This document shows, one piece after another, positions 44,204 to 56,120 of a stretch of DNA of 64,000 nt. This stretch comes from Pseudobutyrivibrio ruminis (GTDB lineage: Bacteria > Bacillota > Clostridia > Lachnospirales > Lachnospiraceae), in contig SVES01000001.1 of NCBI GenBank assembly GCA_015057305.1, positions 118,588-182,587 of the forward strand. The letters run 5' to 3'. The position numbers were made by a program, and so were the translations under genes. Each line of letters starts with the position of its first letter. Position 1 is the first letter of the stretch. The notes under the pieces were generated by a model. That model saw nothing but the letters and a program-made list of their open reading frames with translations, did not search any database and was not told the DNA's origin.

Positions 44204-44611
44204 CTAGCGTGTTTGATGTATCTCTTGTCTAACTAACGCTTTTTTAAGCGCAACTTCCGCTCTTAGCACATCAAGACTGGCATCCTTTTGTGCTAAACGA
44301 TTCTTAGCTCTTTCTTCAGCTTTTTTAGCTCGCTCTACATCTATCTCGTCTGGCCACTCAGCAATTTCGGCAAGCAAAGTTACCTTATCTGGGAGAATCT
44401 CAGCGAGGCCCGCATGTACAGCTGCTCTTTTCACACCATCAGCCTCTGTAATAGTACAGATACCAGGCGCGATTACTGTGGTAAGTGGTATATGCTTTGG
44501 CAGAACGCCAATCTCACCACAGGCAGTATTAAATTCAACCATTGTAGCTTCTCCCTCATAAAAGCTACGCTCTGGCGTGATGATTGATACCTTAAAGGTG
44601 TTATCTGCCAT
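44204..44611 (-). CDS. atpC: ATP synthase epsilon subunit
   Basis: A 135-aa epsilon subunit: beta-sandwich (FKVSIITPERSFYEGEATMVEFNTACGEIGVLPKHIPL, AAVHAGLAEILPDKVTLLAEIAEWPDEID) and C-terminal helices (AKKAEERAKNRLAQKDASLDVLRAEVALKKA). It couples the F1 rotor and inhibits ATP hydrolysis. 12 bp after atpD with AGGAGGTGG. Confidence 0.95.
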   Translation of the reverse strand: MADNTFKVSIITPERSFYEGEATMVEFNTACGEIGVLPKHIPLTTVIAPGICTITEADGVKRAAVHAGLAEILPDKVTLLAEIAEWPDEIDVERAKKAEERAKNRLAQKDASLDVLRAEVALKKALVRQEIHQTR

Positions 44612-44623
44612 TTACGCCACCTC

Positions 44624-46024
<1,401 letters not shown>

Positions 46025-46032
46025 TCACTCTC

Positions 46033-46899
46033 CTAACTTAATGCCTCTGCGCCAGCGATAATCTCGGTCAATTCCTGTGTGATTGATCCCTGACGGGCAC
46101 GATTGTATTTTAATGATAGATCACTAATGATATCCTCGGCATTATTTGTAGCTGAATCCATTGCCTGCATACGGGCACCATTTTCAGAAGCAACTGCCTC
46201 TACAAGTGCGCCATAAACAAGTGATGTAACGTATTTTGGAATAATTAGCTCCAATGCTTCCTCTTCATTTGGCTCGAAATTCATGATAGCCTCTGCAGAG
46301 GAAGTCTTTGCAGCCTCAACATCCTCATCGCTAATCTCTGCTGGAAGCAGCTTCATAAGCGTTGGAATCTGGCTTACTGTATTTTTGAAGTGTGTGTACA
46401 CAAGATAAATCTGACCGATTTCTCCTGCTGCGTACGCTTCAAGGACATCATTGCATATGCTGATAGCATCTGCATAGGTAGGTGCCTCCATTACTGGAGA
46501 ATAGTCCTTCTCCACCTGGTAACCCTTGTGGGCAAGGCTCTCACCACCCTTATGGCCTACAACATAAAGCTTTACATCCTCTGGGTTCATTTCGCTGCCA
46601 GTAATCATTTTTACAACATTGGAGTTGTAGCCACCTGCCAGACCACGATTTGATGTGATGACGATAACGCCAATCTTCTCTGAACCATTGTCTGAAAGGT
46701 ATTTGTTGTTTACTGAGCCAGCCTTTGCAAGCATACTACAAATCGTATTATACATGGCGTTGAAATACGGTGTAGTCTGCTCTGCTTTTGAACGAGCCTT
46801 TTGGAGCTTTACTGTAGATACAAGCTTCATGGCCTTAGTGATCTGCTGAGTGCTACTAACACTCTGTTTTCTTCTTTTTATGTCTCTCATTGAGGCCAT
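46033..46899 (-). CDS. atpG: ATP synthase gamma subunit
   Basis: A 288-aa gamma subunit: MASMRDIKRRKQSVSSTQQITKAMKLVS N-terminal helix, VIVITSNRGLAGGYNSNV, and C-terminal LVEAVASENGARMQAMDSATNNAEDII...LSLKYNRARQGSITQELTEI. Central rotor shaft of F1. Confidence 0.97.
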   Translation of the reverse strand: MASMRDIKRRKQSVSSTQQITKAMKLVSTVKLQKARSKAEQTTPYFNAMYNTICSMLAKAGSVNNKYLSDNGSEKIGVIVITSNRGLAGGYNSNVVKMITGSEMNPEDVKLYVVGHKGGESLAHKGYQVEKDYSPVMEAPTYADAISICNDVLEAYAAGEIGQIYLVYTHFKNTVSQIPTLMKLLPAEISDEDVEAAKTSSAEAIMNFEPNEEEALELIIPKYVTSLVYGALVEAVASENGARMQAMDSATNNAEDIISDLSLKYNRARQGSITQELTEIIAGAEALS

Positions 46900-46914
46900 A
46901 ACAGATCACCCTCC

Positions 46915-48970
<2,056 letters not shown>

Positions 48971-48983
<13 letters not shown>

Positions 48984-49486
48984 GTGTTTTCACCCATTTC
49001 CTTAAGAGTCTGCTCTACTAAGGTGTTCTGAATAGTTGTATCGATGTTAGCAGCTACAACCTTGCTAGCCATAACAGCTGCAACGCTTATCATTTCCTGC
49101 TTAACCTCATCAGCAACCTTCTTCTTTTCAAGCTCAGCCTCCTCGTTTGCACGAGCGATAATAGCTGCGGCTTCTTCCTTAGCGTCGCTAATAATTTTGG
49201 TTTCATTCTTCAAGGCCTTTTGTCTTGCTTCAGCCAGGATTGCATCACGCTCTTTGTTGATATCCTTAAGCTTTGCCTCGTACTCTGCCTTTAGCTTATC
49301 TGCCTCTTCCTTATCTTTCTTAGCATCTGCGATGTCCCTTGCAATGCCATCCTTTCTATCCTGCAAAAGCTTTCTTGCTGGATTGAACAAAAGATTTGAC
49401 ATTATAAGGAATAGGAAGAATACTGCTATGGCTAAAAGTACAGCATCATTCAGCAATTGAAAGTCCAAGTCAAATAGTCTTTCCAA
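48971..49486 (-). CDS. atpF: ATP synthase b subunit
   Basis: A 171-aa stator stalk: one N-terminal TM (LLNDAVLLAIAVFFLFLIMSNLLF), then the conserved NPARKLLQDRKDGIARDIADAK and a long charged helix. Follows atpE after 166 bp, an unusually long gap in an otherwise compact operon. Confidence 0.95.
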
Positions 49487-49533
49487 CTTTTAGCCCCTCC
49501 TTAACTATATTCTTTCTAATATCCTAATTAAGG

Positions 49534-49946
<413 letters not shown>

Positions 49947-49955
49947 TCAGTCCCT

Positions 49956-50684
49956 TTAAGAATCACCGTAAGACTGAGCTATGTATGTCATTGTCAACAT
50001 ACAGAATACATAGGTCTGGATTGCACCTGAAAAAATATCAAAGTATACATGCAATGCTGCAGGCCATACCAAGGCGAACTTTCCTAGCAATCCATATACA
50101 AGACCCATAATGATTGTTCCTGAAAGAACGTTTGCAAATAAACGTAGTGACATTGAAATAGGCACCGCAATATCAGATATTACGTTGATTGGCAGCCAGA
50201 TTGGTAGCCATGGTGGCAATGGAGAACACTTGTCAATCCAAATGTCCTTTGCGCTCTGGTGCCTTACCTTTACTACATGAATGCAAACAAAGGTAATTAA
50301 TGCAAGGGCCAGTGTTGTGCCGTAATCGGCTGTTGGTGGTCTCAAGCCAACCAAACCAGATAAATTAGATACCAAAATGAAACAGAATATGGTACAAATC
50401 CAGTTTGCAAACACTGGTGCGTGCTTACCCATACTTCCTTCCACAATATTATCTAAGAGTCCTACTATTAACTCCAAGATACTCTGGAAGGTATCAGGAA
50501 CTTCAGTGGCATGCTTCAGCTTACGATTGGCGATTAAAGAAAATATTACCAATGAAAGCCACACGATAAGGATGCAGACATGAGAAGTTGTGATCCAAAC
50601 TTCATGACCAAAGACTTCATACTTGAACAAGCCTTTTATCATATCCACAGTATCGCTAGAGGCCAGCAAAATTCCTTCTGTCAC
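49956..50684 (-). CDS. atpB: ATP synthase a subunit
   Basis: A 242-aa membrane stator subunit with the essential Arg in ISMSLRLFANVLSGTIIMGL and conserved FDIFSGAIQTYVFCMLTMTYI at the end. Its start overlaps the stop of the AtpI-like gene (ATGA type). Complete. Confidence 0.96.
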   Translation of the reverse strand: MTEGILLASSDTVDMIKGLFKYEVFGHEVWITTSHVCILIVWLSLVIFSLIANRKLKHATEVPDTFQSILELIVGLLDNIVEGSMGKHAPVFANWICTIFCFILVSNLSGLVGLRPPTADYGTTLALALITFVCIHVVKVRHQSAKDIWIDKCSPLPPWLPIWLPINVISDIAVPISMSLRLFANVLSGTIIMGLVYGLLGKFALVWPAALHVYFDIFSGAIQTYVFCMLTMTYIAQSYGDS

Positions 50685-51127
50685 ACTTTCACCTCCTTTG
50701 TATTTAGTTCTTCACTATTTTCCTCGGATATATCATTGTTTGTTTTACCGAGTTTCTTTATTAGCAAAGGCTGTGCATACGCACTAACCTTGAGCCCTAA
50801 AATACCGATGAGTGCCGTAAACATATTGCCTAGTTTAAACACCATCATTAGAATCATAACTGCGCATACAATCAAATATCTCATAACAGATTTAAATGAC
50901 AAATACTTTTCATGACCCTGTCCAATGCGCACAGATTCTTCAATAATCATAGCTATATGAATTGCCATAAAAACGGCACATCCAATTCCAAAAATTAACC
51001 CTGTTGTATATCTGATTTTGTCTTTTACAAACCAAACACCTACAAGCTCAATTAATACACCATATACAAGTATTCCAAAAATCAAGCCTGGCAAAGCTTG
51101 ATTTAATCTTTTCATCCAATTAATCAT
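50681..51127 (-). CDS. atpI: AtpI-like ATP synthase accessory membrane protein
   Basis: A 148-aa protein with four TMs (ALPGLIFGILVYGVLIELVGVWF, TTGLIFGIGCAVFMAIHIAMII, YLIVCAVMILMMVFKLGNMF and a fourth) and a hydrophilic tail rich in Asn/Glu. Position directly before atpB matches AtpI (subunit I), a c-ring assembly and Mg/Na-related factor. Overlaps its neighbours on both sides. Confidence 0.75.
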   Translation of the reverse strand: MINWMKRLNQALPGLIFGILVYGVLIELVGVWFVKDKIRYTTGLIFGIGCAVFMAIHIAMIIEESVRIGQGHEKYLSFKSVMRYLIVCAVMILMMVFKLGNMFTALIGILGLKVSAYAQPLLIKKLGKTNNDISEENSEELNTKEVKV

Positions 51128-51368
51128 GCTTTTCCTTTGACTCGAATCGTTTTAAATATCCCTTTATGTAACGATATGCTCCATTACATGCTGCAACAAC
51201 ACCTATAAGAATTCCCCCTATGGTAAATCCTTTAGAACCAAAATGATTGGTCAGTGCAACACCTATTACTGTGCATAAAAGAATAGGTACTATTATATTT
51301 ATTCCTAGCTGTAGCACCATTACAAATGAAGCTGCTACATCCTTACTTGCCTTTTTTCTGTCCCTCAC
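51120..51368 (-). CDS. atpZ: AtpZ/AtpI-family small membrane protein
   Basis: An 82-aa protein with two TMs (FVMVLQLGINIIVPILLCTVIGVAL and FTIGGILIGVVAACNGAYRYI) joined by NHFGSKG, the AtpZ/F0F1-ATPase subunit pattern. First gene of the atp operon; overlaps atpI by 8 bp. Confidence 0.8.
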   Translation of the reverse strand: MRDRKKASKDVAASFVMVLQLGINIIVPILLCTVIGVALTNHFGSKGFTIGGILIGVVAACNGAYRYIKGYLKRFESKEKHD

Positions 51369-51396
51369 TGCTTGCTCCTATCTGGTAAGTTTAATG

Positions 51397-51882
51397 TTAT
51401 AAAGTGAATGATATTTCTCTACCGGTATGCTGATATTGATAGAATTCAACCCCAGCCGCTCTTAGCATGCGCTTTGATGCAATAACTGATGGGGTGTTTT
51501 CATATTTATCGCTATCATAAATGATAGTTTTTATGCCAGACTGAATAATAGCCTTGGCACATTCATTACATGGAAAAAGTGATACATACAACTTTGAACC
51601 TTCTAACGAACCGCCTCTATAGTTGAGAATTGCGTTTAGTTCACTGTGTGTTGTATAGAAATATTTATTCTCTAGAGGGTCCCCTACTCTTGCCCAAGGG
51701 AACTCATCATCTGAACATCCATTTGGAAAACCATTGTATCCCATAGATAGAATCTTATTATCCTGGCTTACAATGCAAGCTCCAACCTGTGTATTTGGGT
51801 CTTTAGATCTCATACCCGATAATACCGCAACGCCCATAAAGTACTCATCCCAGCTAATATAATCAAGTCTCTTGTCACTCAT
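51397..51882 (-). CDS. dCMP deaminase family protein
   Basis: About 161 aa from ATG 51882 (MSDKRLDYISWDEYFMGVAV; GGAGG seven bases upstream); the track start adds 28 residues without a site. Zinc deaminase motifs: THSELNAIL (His and catalytic Glu) and PCNECAKAI (two Cys). SKDPNTQVGACIV and MGYNGFPNGCSDDEFPW are typical of deoxycytidylate deaminases, which make dUMP for thymidylate synthesis. A ComE-like (ComEB) name would also fit. Confidence 0.9.
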   Translation of the reverse strand: MSDKRLDYISWDEYFMGVAVLSGMRSKDPNTQVGACIVSQDNKILSMGYNGFPNGCSDDEFPWARVGDPLENKYFYTTHSELNAILNYRGGSLEGSKLYVSLFPCNECAKAIIQSGIKTIIYDSDKYENTPSVIASKRMLRAAGVEFYQYQHTGREISFTL

Positions 51883-51908
51883 GGTCTTTTCCTCCAATAC
51901 CCATATAT

Positions 51909-52361
51909 TTAAGCTTCTAATACCCTCATTAACTTTTCGATTGAGGCCTTCAAAACCTCGTAGCACAGACCGTATGTCTGTACCGAACCACCATAAGGAT
52001 CCATAACCTCCAGCTCGTCCCCTACAAGCTCATTTAGAAGTTTAACATTATCCTCTGTGGCATTTTCATATTCACTTATTATATTTTGCCTCTGGCTTTC
52101 TTCCATTGTGATAACTAGCGTATTTTCCGAAAAATCAGAATCATCTAATTGTTTGGAAGAATAATCCTTTAGCTCTATACCATTGCTTATCAGTATTGCC
52201 TCAGCCTTTTGGTTTAAGGGCTCTGGAAATTGAACTACCAGCCCCCTGGCTTCACAAATAATAGGACGCTTATGCTCTGTGGCATGAAAAATAGCCGTTG
52301 CCATCGGCGCCCTGGATGTGCCACTACCTGAAGCAAAAATAACTCTATTTATTTTATTCAC
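51909..52361 (-). CDS. Low-Mr protein phosphatase (YwlE-like) homologue lacking the catalytic Cys
   Basis: A 150-aa protein with the LMW-PTP fold pattern. The P-loop aligns as FASGSGTSRAPMATAIF against the canonical F-V-C-T-G-N-T-C-R-S-P: Ser11 stands at the Cys nucleophile, while Arg17 and the later DPYG (acid Asp) are kept. Only two Cys exist, neither in the loop. The neighbour Sua5/TsaC and the nearby atp operon mirror the ywlC-ywlE-atp order of Bacillus, where YwlE is an arginine phosphatase. Activity by the usual Cys mechanism seems impossible; binding or pseudo-enzyme role is inference. Overlaps tsaC by 4 bp. Confidence 0.8.
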   Translation of the reverse strand: MNKINRVIFASGSGTSRAPMATAIFHATEHKRPIICEARGLVVQFPEPLNQKAEAILISNGIELKDYSSKQLDDSDFSENTLVITMEESQRQNIISEYENATEDNVKLLNELVGDELEVMDPYGGSVQTYGLCYEVLKASIEKLMRVLEA

Positions 52362-53434
52362 AACATATTCTCCTGAACTTCGATTACCTTTTGCCCCGCA
52401 GCCTTTAGCAATCTGTTCATAATAGCCTGCCCCATATTTGGTGTGGCAAAGCTTTCTGAAAAAATGATATCAACATTTAACTCATCAAACTGCCGAAGTA
52501 TGTCATATAAATTGTGAGCAATACTTCCTTCATCTGATCTATCTCCAATAATAAGCACCTGCCCATCAGTATATCTATTTGCCGTTTCTGATGTTGCTAT
52601 AATGCCTACTTTTGAGCCGTTTTTTATAGCTTCCCTTGCTTTGTGATTTATCGTAGATATAACCACATCCTCAGCACCAGAAATGATTGTCAAATCTCCC
52701 TTTGGTGCATAATGCTTGTACCTCATGCCTGGAGCCTTAGGCCTCGCTCCTGAGCTGGTTCCCTTGTCATTGTATACAATTCCGGGGTCGATTCTTACTT
52801 CACCAACCACCTGCTTTAGCATCTCCATATTTATGTAGCCTGGGCGAAGAATTGTAACTACATCCTCTGTTAAATCTACTATAGTGGACTCTAAACCTAT
52901 ATCCACCTCTCCACCATCTAATATGGCGTCTATTTTTCCCGATAAATCTTCGTATACATGGCTTGCTTTTGTAGGACTAGGTCTACCTGATGTATTTGCA
53001 CTAGGAGCGGCTATCATACATCCACTTTCTTTGATAAGAGCCAGTGCTACAGGATTATTTGGCATCCTTACGGCCACCGTGTCTAATCCACCAGTGGTCT
53101 CATATGGTATAACATCATTTTTGTTAACCACCATTGTAAGTGGACCTGGCCAAAACGCATTTGCAAGCTTTGCTGCCGTATCTGGTAAATCCTTCGCTAT
53201 ACTTTCCAGCTGTTTAAATTCTGCTATGTGAACAATCAGCGGATTGTCGGAAGGTCTTCCCTTTGCAGCGTAAATCTTTTTTGATGCTTCTTTGTCTGTC
53301 GCATCTCCTCCCAGACCATATACAGTCTCTGTGGGAAATGCCACCAAACCTCCATCAATAAGTATCTTTCCAGCCTCTTTAATACATTTCATATCCAAAG
53401 GCTCAGTTGATACATCCATAATTCTAGTAATCAT
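52358..53434 (-). CDS. tsaC: L-threonylcarbamoyladenylate synthase (Sua5/YwlC type)
   Basis: About 358 aa. YrdC domain: GGLVAFPTETVYGLGGDATDKEA, KGRPSDNPLIVHI, FWPGPLTMV, RMPNNPVALALI, APSANTSGRPSPT, LESTIVDL; then the C-terminal Sua5 domain (about 210-355) after the APGMRYKHYAP linker. Makes threonylcarbamoyl-AMP for the t6A modification of tRNAs reading ANN codons. The track start is a TTG two codons before; ATG 53434 preferred though its site is weak. Confidence 0.95.
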   Translation of the reverse strand: MITRIMDVSTEPLDMKCIKEAGKILIDGGLVAFPTETVYGLGGDATDKEASKKIYAAKGRPSDNPLIVHIAEFKQLESIAKDLPDTAAKLANAFWPGPLTMVVNKNDVIPYETTGGLDTVAVRMPNNPVALALIKESGCMIAAPSANTSGRPSPTKASHVYEDLSGKIDAILDGGEVDIGLESTIVDLTEDVVTILRPGYINMEMLKQVVGEVRIDPGIVYNDKGTSSGARPKAPGMRYKHYAPKGDLTIISGAEDVVISTINHKAREAIKNGSKVGIIATSETANRYTDGQVLIIGDRSDEGSIAHNLYDILRQFDELNVDIIFSESFATPNMGQAIMNRLLKAAGQKVIEVQENML

Positions 53435-53517
53435 ACTCAAAATTATATCACTTTTGCTTTATAACACAATCACTTTAAACCGTTACAAAACCCTAAAAAC
53501 CGTGATTTTTTTGTGTC

Positions 53518-55263
53518 CTACAGGTATTTTGCAATTATGTTCCAAACAGTAGTGTTGTCAAATCCTTTCTTCCAAAATGCTCCCCCCGCAAGATTGTAGC
53601 TATCCATTACCTTTAGCTTTTCTTCAAGTGAAGTCTCATCCTCAACCCATACCTTTATAGTAGTGTTGCCATCAAGCTTCTCTCCATAGTTTTGTCCTGT
53701 TGTGGAATCCCAAGAAGCCACTATACCATTTGTTTTTAAATAATTCTGTATTGCGTCCATTCCATAGGCTGTGCTTGACACTTCTCCATCCTCTGAAACT
53801 TCCCACACTCTACAATAAAATGGCATTCCTAAAATCACCTGCTCAGCTGGAACATCCTCAAGAGTGTCCTTTACGCCTTGCTCAACCCAACCAATCGATG
53901 CAACCGAGCCAGCTTCTTCACTTCCAGAATAATGCTCATCATAGCCCATTATTATTACATAATCTGCATATTTTGCCTGTTCAGCTCTGTTATAGCCTTC
54001 TGATGAAGCAGTTGGAACATAATTATCCACAGAAAGGATAATGTCATTCTTTTCGCATTTAATTGACAATTCTTTTATAAACTGAATGTAGCCATCTACA
54101 GCCTCTGCTGAAAGCTGCTCTATATCAACATTTATTCCGTCCAATCCATAGGTTATTGCCTGTGCTATAAGATTATTAACCAAAGCATCTCTGGCTGATG
54201 TGGTGTTGAGTACTGTTGTTGTATCTACATTTTCGTCCTCCAGGTTGCTAACTAATCCCCAAACCTGAACACCTGCTGCATGACATGTGCTTACATAATT
54301 AGTACTAGCAATAGATGCTATTCCACCTTTATTATCATTTAAGTAAAACCATGTAGGTGATATTACATCTACTCCATTTGAACTTGCTAAAACACTTGCA
54401 ATATCTGCATTTGCCGCTTGAGCTGTCACCTGGTGCCACAGCACTGATATATCGCTTCCTGCAGATATATGATTATACGTACGTTCTGGCAATTGAGCGT
54501 TTACAACCTCTGTTGCATCATAATCTATTGCATTATTTTTTACATATCCCATGACGCCATTTTCTGAGATAACAAAGCTCCACTTACCCGTATCTCGAAT
54601 AACATACATATGCTCGCCCTTTGTGACATCTTCCAAAACAGGGCTCTTTGGACCATTGAGCTTACGTATTTGTGTCTTTTTCTTAGCCTTATATGAATCG
54701 GTCTGAGTATCCACTGACATTATAATTGCTCTGTCAGGATTATCGAAATACATAAGTTTAAAATCAGTTAAAAGACTAAGATAATCCTGCGCAATAAATA
54801 CAGTGTCATCCTGGGCAACTAATACAGGATGACCTAAGCTATTATTGCTCTTATCAATCATATAATCACTGCTGCCTAATGTAGCTGTGTAAATCTCTGA
54901 ATCTGTTGCGTATCTCAAGGTGATTTCAGAAGAATCGTAAACATAACCATCATCCAAATAATCCTTCACGAAGCCCAACTCAAGGTACACCTGACCCTCG
55001 CTAACAATTGCATATGCATTATTTTCAAGCTCTGTGTCAAGCAGCTCTCCATCTAATACAACCGCTGCTTCATTTTCGTGATACACCTGGAAATAATCAG
55101 CAAGATCCATATGCTCCTTAGTTGGAGCATATTTTTTTATTGCATAAATTCCAACTATTAAAACCACCAAAAATGCTAATGCACTTGCAATATATATGTA
55201 GCCCCTTGGTATTCTATATCTTTTCCTTCTTCGTCTATTTTTCATGTTATGTCGATTGCTCAT
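53518..55263 (-). CDS. Membrane-anchored GH18-family hydrolase-like protein
   Basis: About 581 aa from ATG 55263 (GGGAG upstream). Basic N-terminus, one TM (YIYIASALAFLVVLIVGIYAI), then two copper-amine-oxidase-N/SH3-like beta regions (about 60-265, with KGEHMYVIRDTGKWSFVISENGVMGYV being SH3b), and a GH18 barrel (about 275-581). The catalytic motif is present: LDGINVDIEQ (DxxxDxE); also YVIIMGYDEHYSGSEEAG and LGMPFYCRVW. Related to SleL/YdhD-like enzymes acting on peptidoglycan or chitin-like glycans outside the cell. Substrate not certain. Confidence 0.88.
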   Translation of the reverse strand: MSNRHNMKNRRRRKRYRIPRGYIYIASALAFLVVLIVGIYAIKKYAPTKEHMDLADYFQVYHENEAAVVLDGELLDTELENNAYAIVSEGQVYLELGFVKDYLDDGYVYDSSEITLRYATDSEIYTATLGSSDYMIDKSNNSLGHPVLVAQDDTVFIAQDYLSLLTDFKLMYFDNPDRAIIMSVDTQTDSYKAKKKTQIRKLNGPKSPVLEDVTKGEHMYVIRDTGKWSFVISENGVMGYVKNNAIDYDATEVVNAQLPERTYNHISAGSDISVLWHQVTAQAANADIASVLASSNGVDVISPTWFYLNDNKGGIASIASTNYVSTCHAAGVQVWGLVSNLEDENVDTTTVLNTTSARDALVNNLIAQAITYGLDGINVDIEQLSAEAVDGYIQFIKELSIKCEKNDIILSVDNYVPTASSEGYNRAEQAKYADYVIIMGYDEHYSGSEEAGSVASIGWVEQGVKDTLEDVPAEQVILGMPFYCRVWEVSEDGEVSSTAYGMDAIQNYLKTNGIVASWDSTTGQNYGEKLDGNTTIKVWVEDETSLEEKLKVMDSYNLAGGAFWKKGFDNTTVWNIIAKYL

Positions 55264-55344
55264 AAGCATCTCCCTTTTATTTATATTCCGTTAAAGTATA
55301 ACAAAATACCTCCTCAAATTCCACTTTTTGCCAATATTCAAAAA

Positions 55345-55370
55345 AGCCATCAGATATTAATCCGATGGCT
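55345..55370 (-). terminator. Terminator after the ParA-like gene
   Basis: Minus strand AGCCATCGGAT-TAAT-ATCTGATGGCT (11-bp stem with one G-U pair) followed by TTTTTTG. It lies about 115 bp after the stop of the 211-aa gene. The rest of this 220-bp gap shows nothing else. Confidence 0.8.
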
Positions 55371-55484
55371 AATAGTAACAATTAATTACATTCAATAAAA
55401 TTCATTTATATATTTGTCTTTTTTAGATTCCAATATTACGACAACGGAATCTCCTAATTGTTATTCACAACTACTCCCTTGCAG

Positions 55485-56120
55485 CTACATAAGCATTTCT
55501 AAAAGAGGCTTAAACTCCTTTTCTTTAATCAAAAATGGATTATCTATGATAGGCAATGTTTTCATTGTGCGGTGGAATTCTTTTTCAAAATCTGCGTTTT
55601 CCCTTTTTAAAGTTGTTTTGTTATAAAAATTCATTCCCATATCATCTACTCCTTTCATTTTACTCAATAATATATCCAAATCCCTCCTGCACCATGGCTT
55701 CATTGAACCTATTACTATTCTTTTATCGCACCGTTCAAAGATACATTTTGTTTTTTCATCATAATTGTGTATATCCACTATAATATATCCACTATGACTA
55801 TTTAATAGCTTTAATGCTTTTTCTACATCACAGGCAAGTATATAGGTAACGCCTTTAAAAACAAATCCCACTGTTCCATCAAAGTTTATTTGCTTTTCAC
55901 CTACTGTGCTAAGAAGTTGACTTTCCTCAGCCAGCTCTATATACAACACCTCTCTTTTTAAAGCTGAATGTAAAAAATTTGCCAAAGACAGACATATATG
56001 TGTTACACCAAGCTTTCTTGAAGCTCCTATAATAGATATTGTTTTCTTTTTTGTTTTTGTTATTTTTATCCCTTTTGTTTTTATCTTTTCCTGGTGTTTT
56101 AAAATTTCAATCCATTTCAT
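55485..56120 (-). CDS. Degenerate ParA/MinD-like protein, partner of the kinase-NTPase
   Basis: A 211-aa protein. After a basic Lys-rich N-terminus, ISIIGASRKLGVTHICLSLANFL has the place and shape of a deviant Walker A region but the Lys-Thr pair is replaced (GVTH for GKTT). REVLYIELAEES and GYIIVDIHNYD match later ParA strands. It overlaps the kinase gene by 14 bp and its P-loop region resembles the C-terminal domain of that kinase, so the pair may be related by duplication. No nucleotide hydrolysis expected from the motif. Function unknown. Confidence 0.55.
   Translation of the reverse strand: MKWIEILKHQEKIKTKGIKITKTKKKTISIIGASRKLGVTHICLSLANFLHSALKREVLYIELAEESQLLSTVGEKQINFDGTVGFVFKGVTYILACDVEKALKLLNSHSGYIIVDIHNYDEKTKCIFERCDKRIVIGSMKPWCRRDLDILLSKMKGVDDMGMNFYNKTTLKRENADFEKEFHRTMKTLPIIDNPFLIKEKEFKPLLEMLM

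Noticed and set aside
49044-49460. Plus-strand ORF of 138 aa
   Set aside because: Antisense to the long charged helix of atpF; the Ser/Ala/Phe-rich product is a typical shadow.
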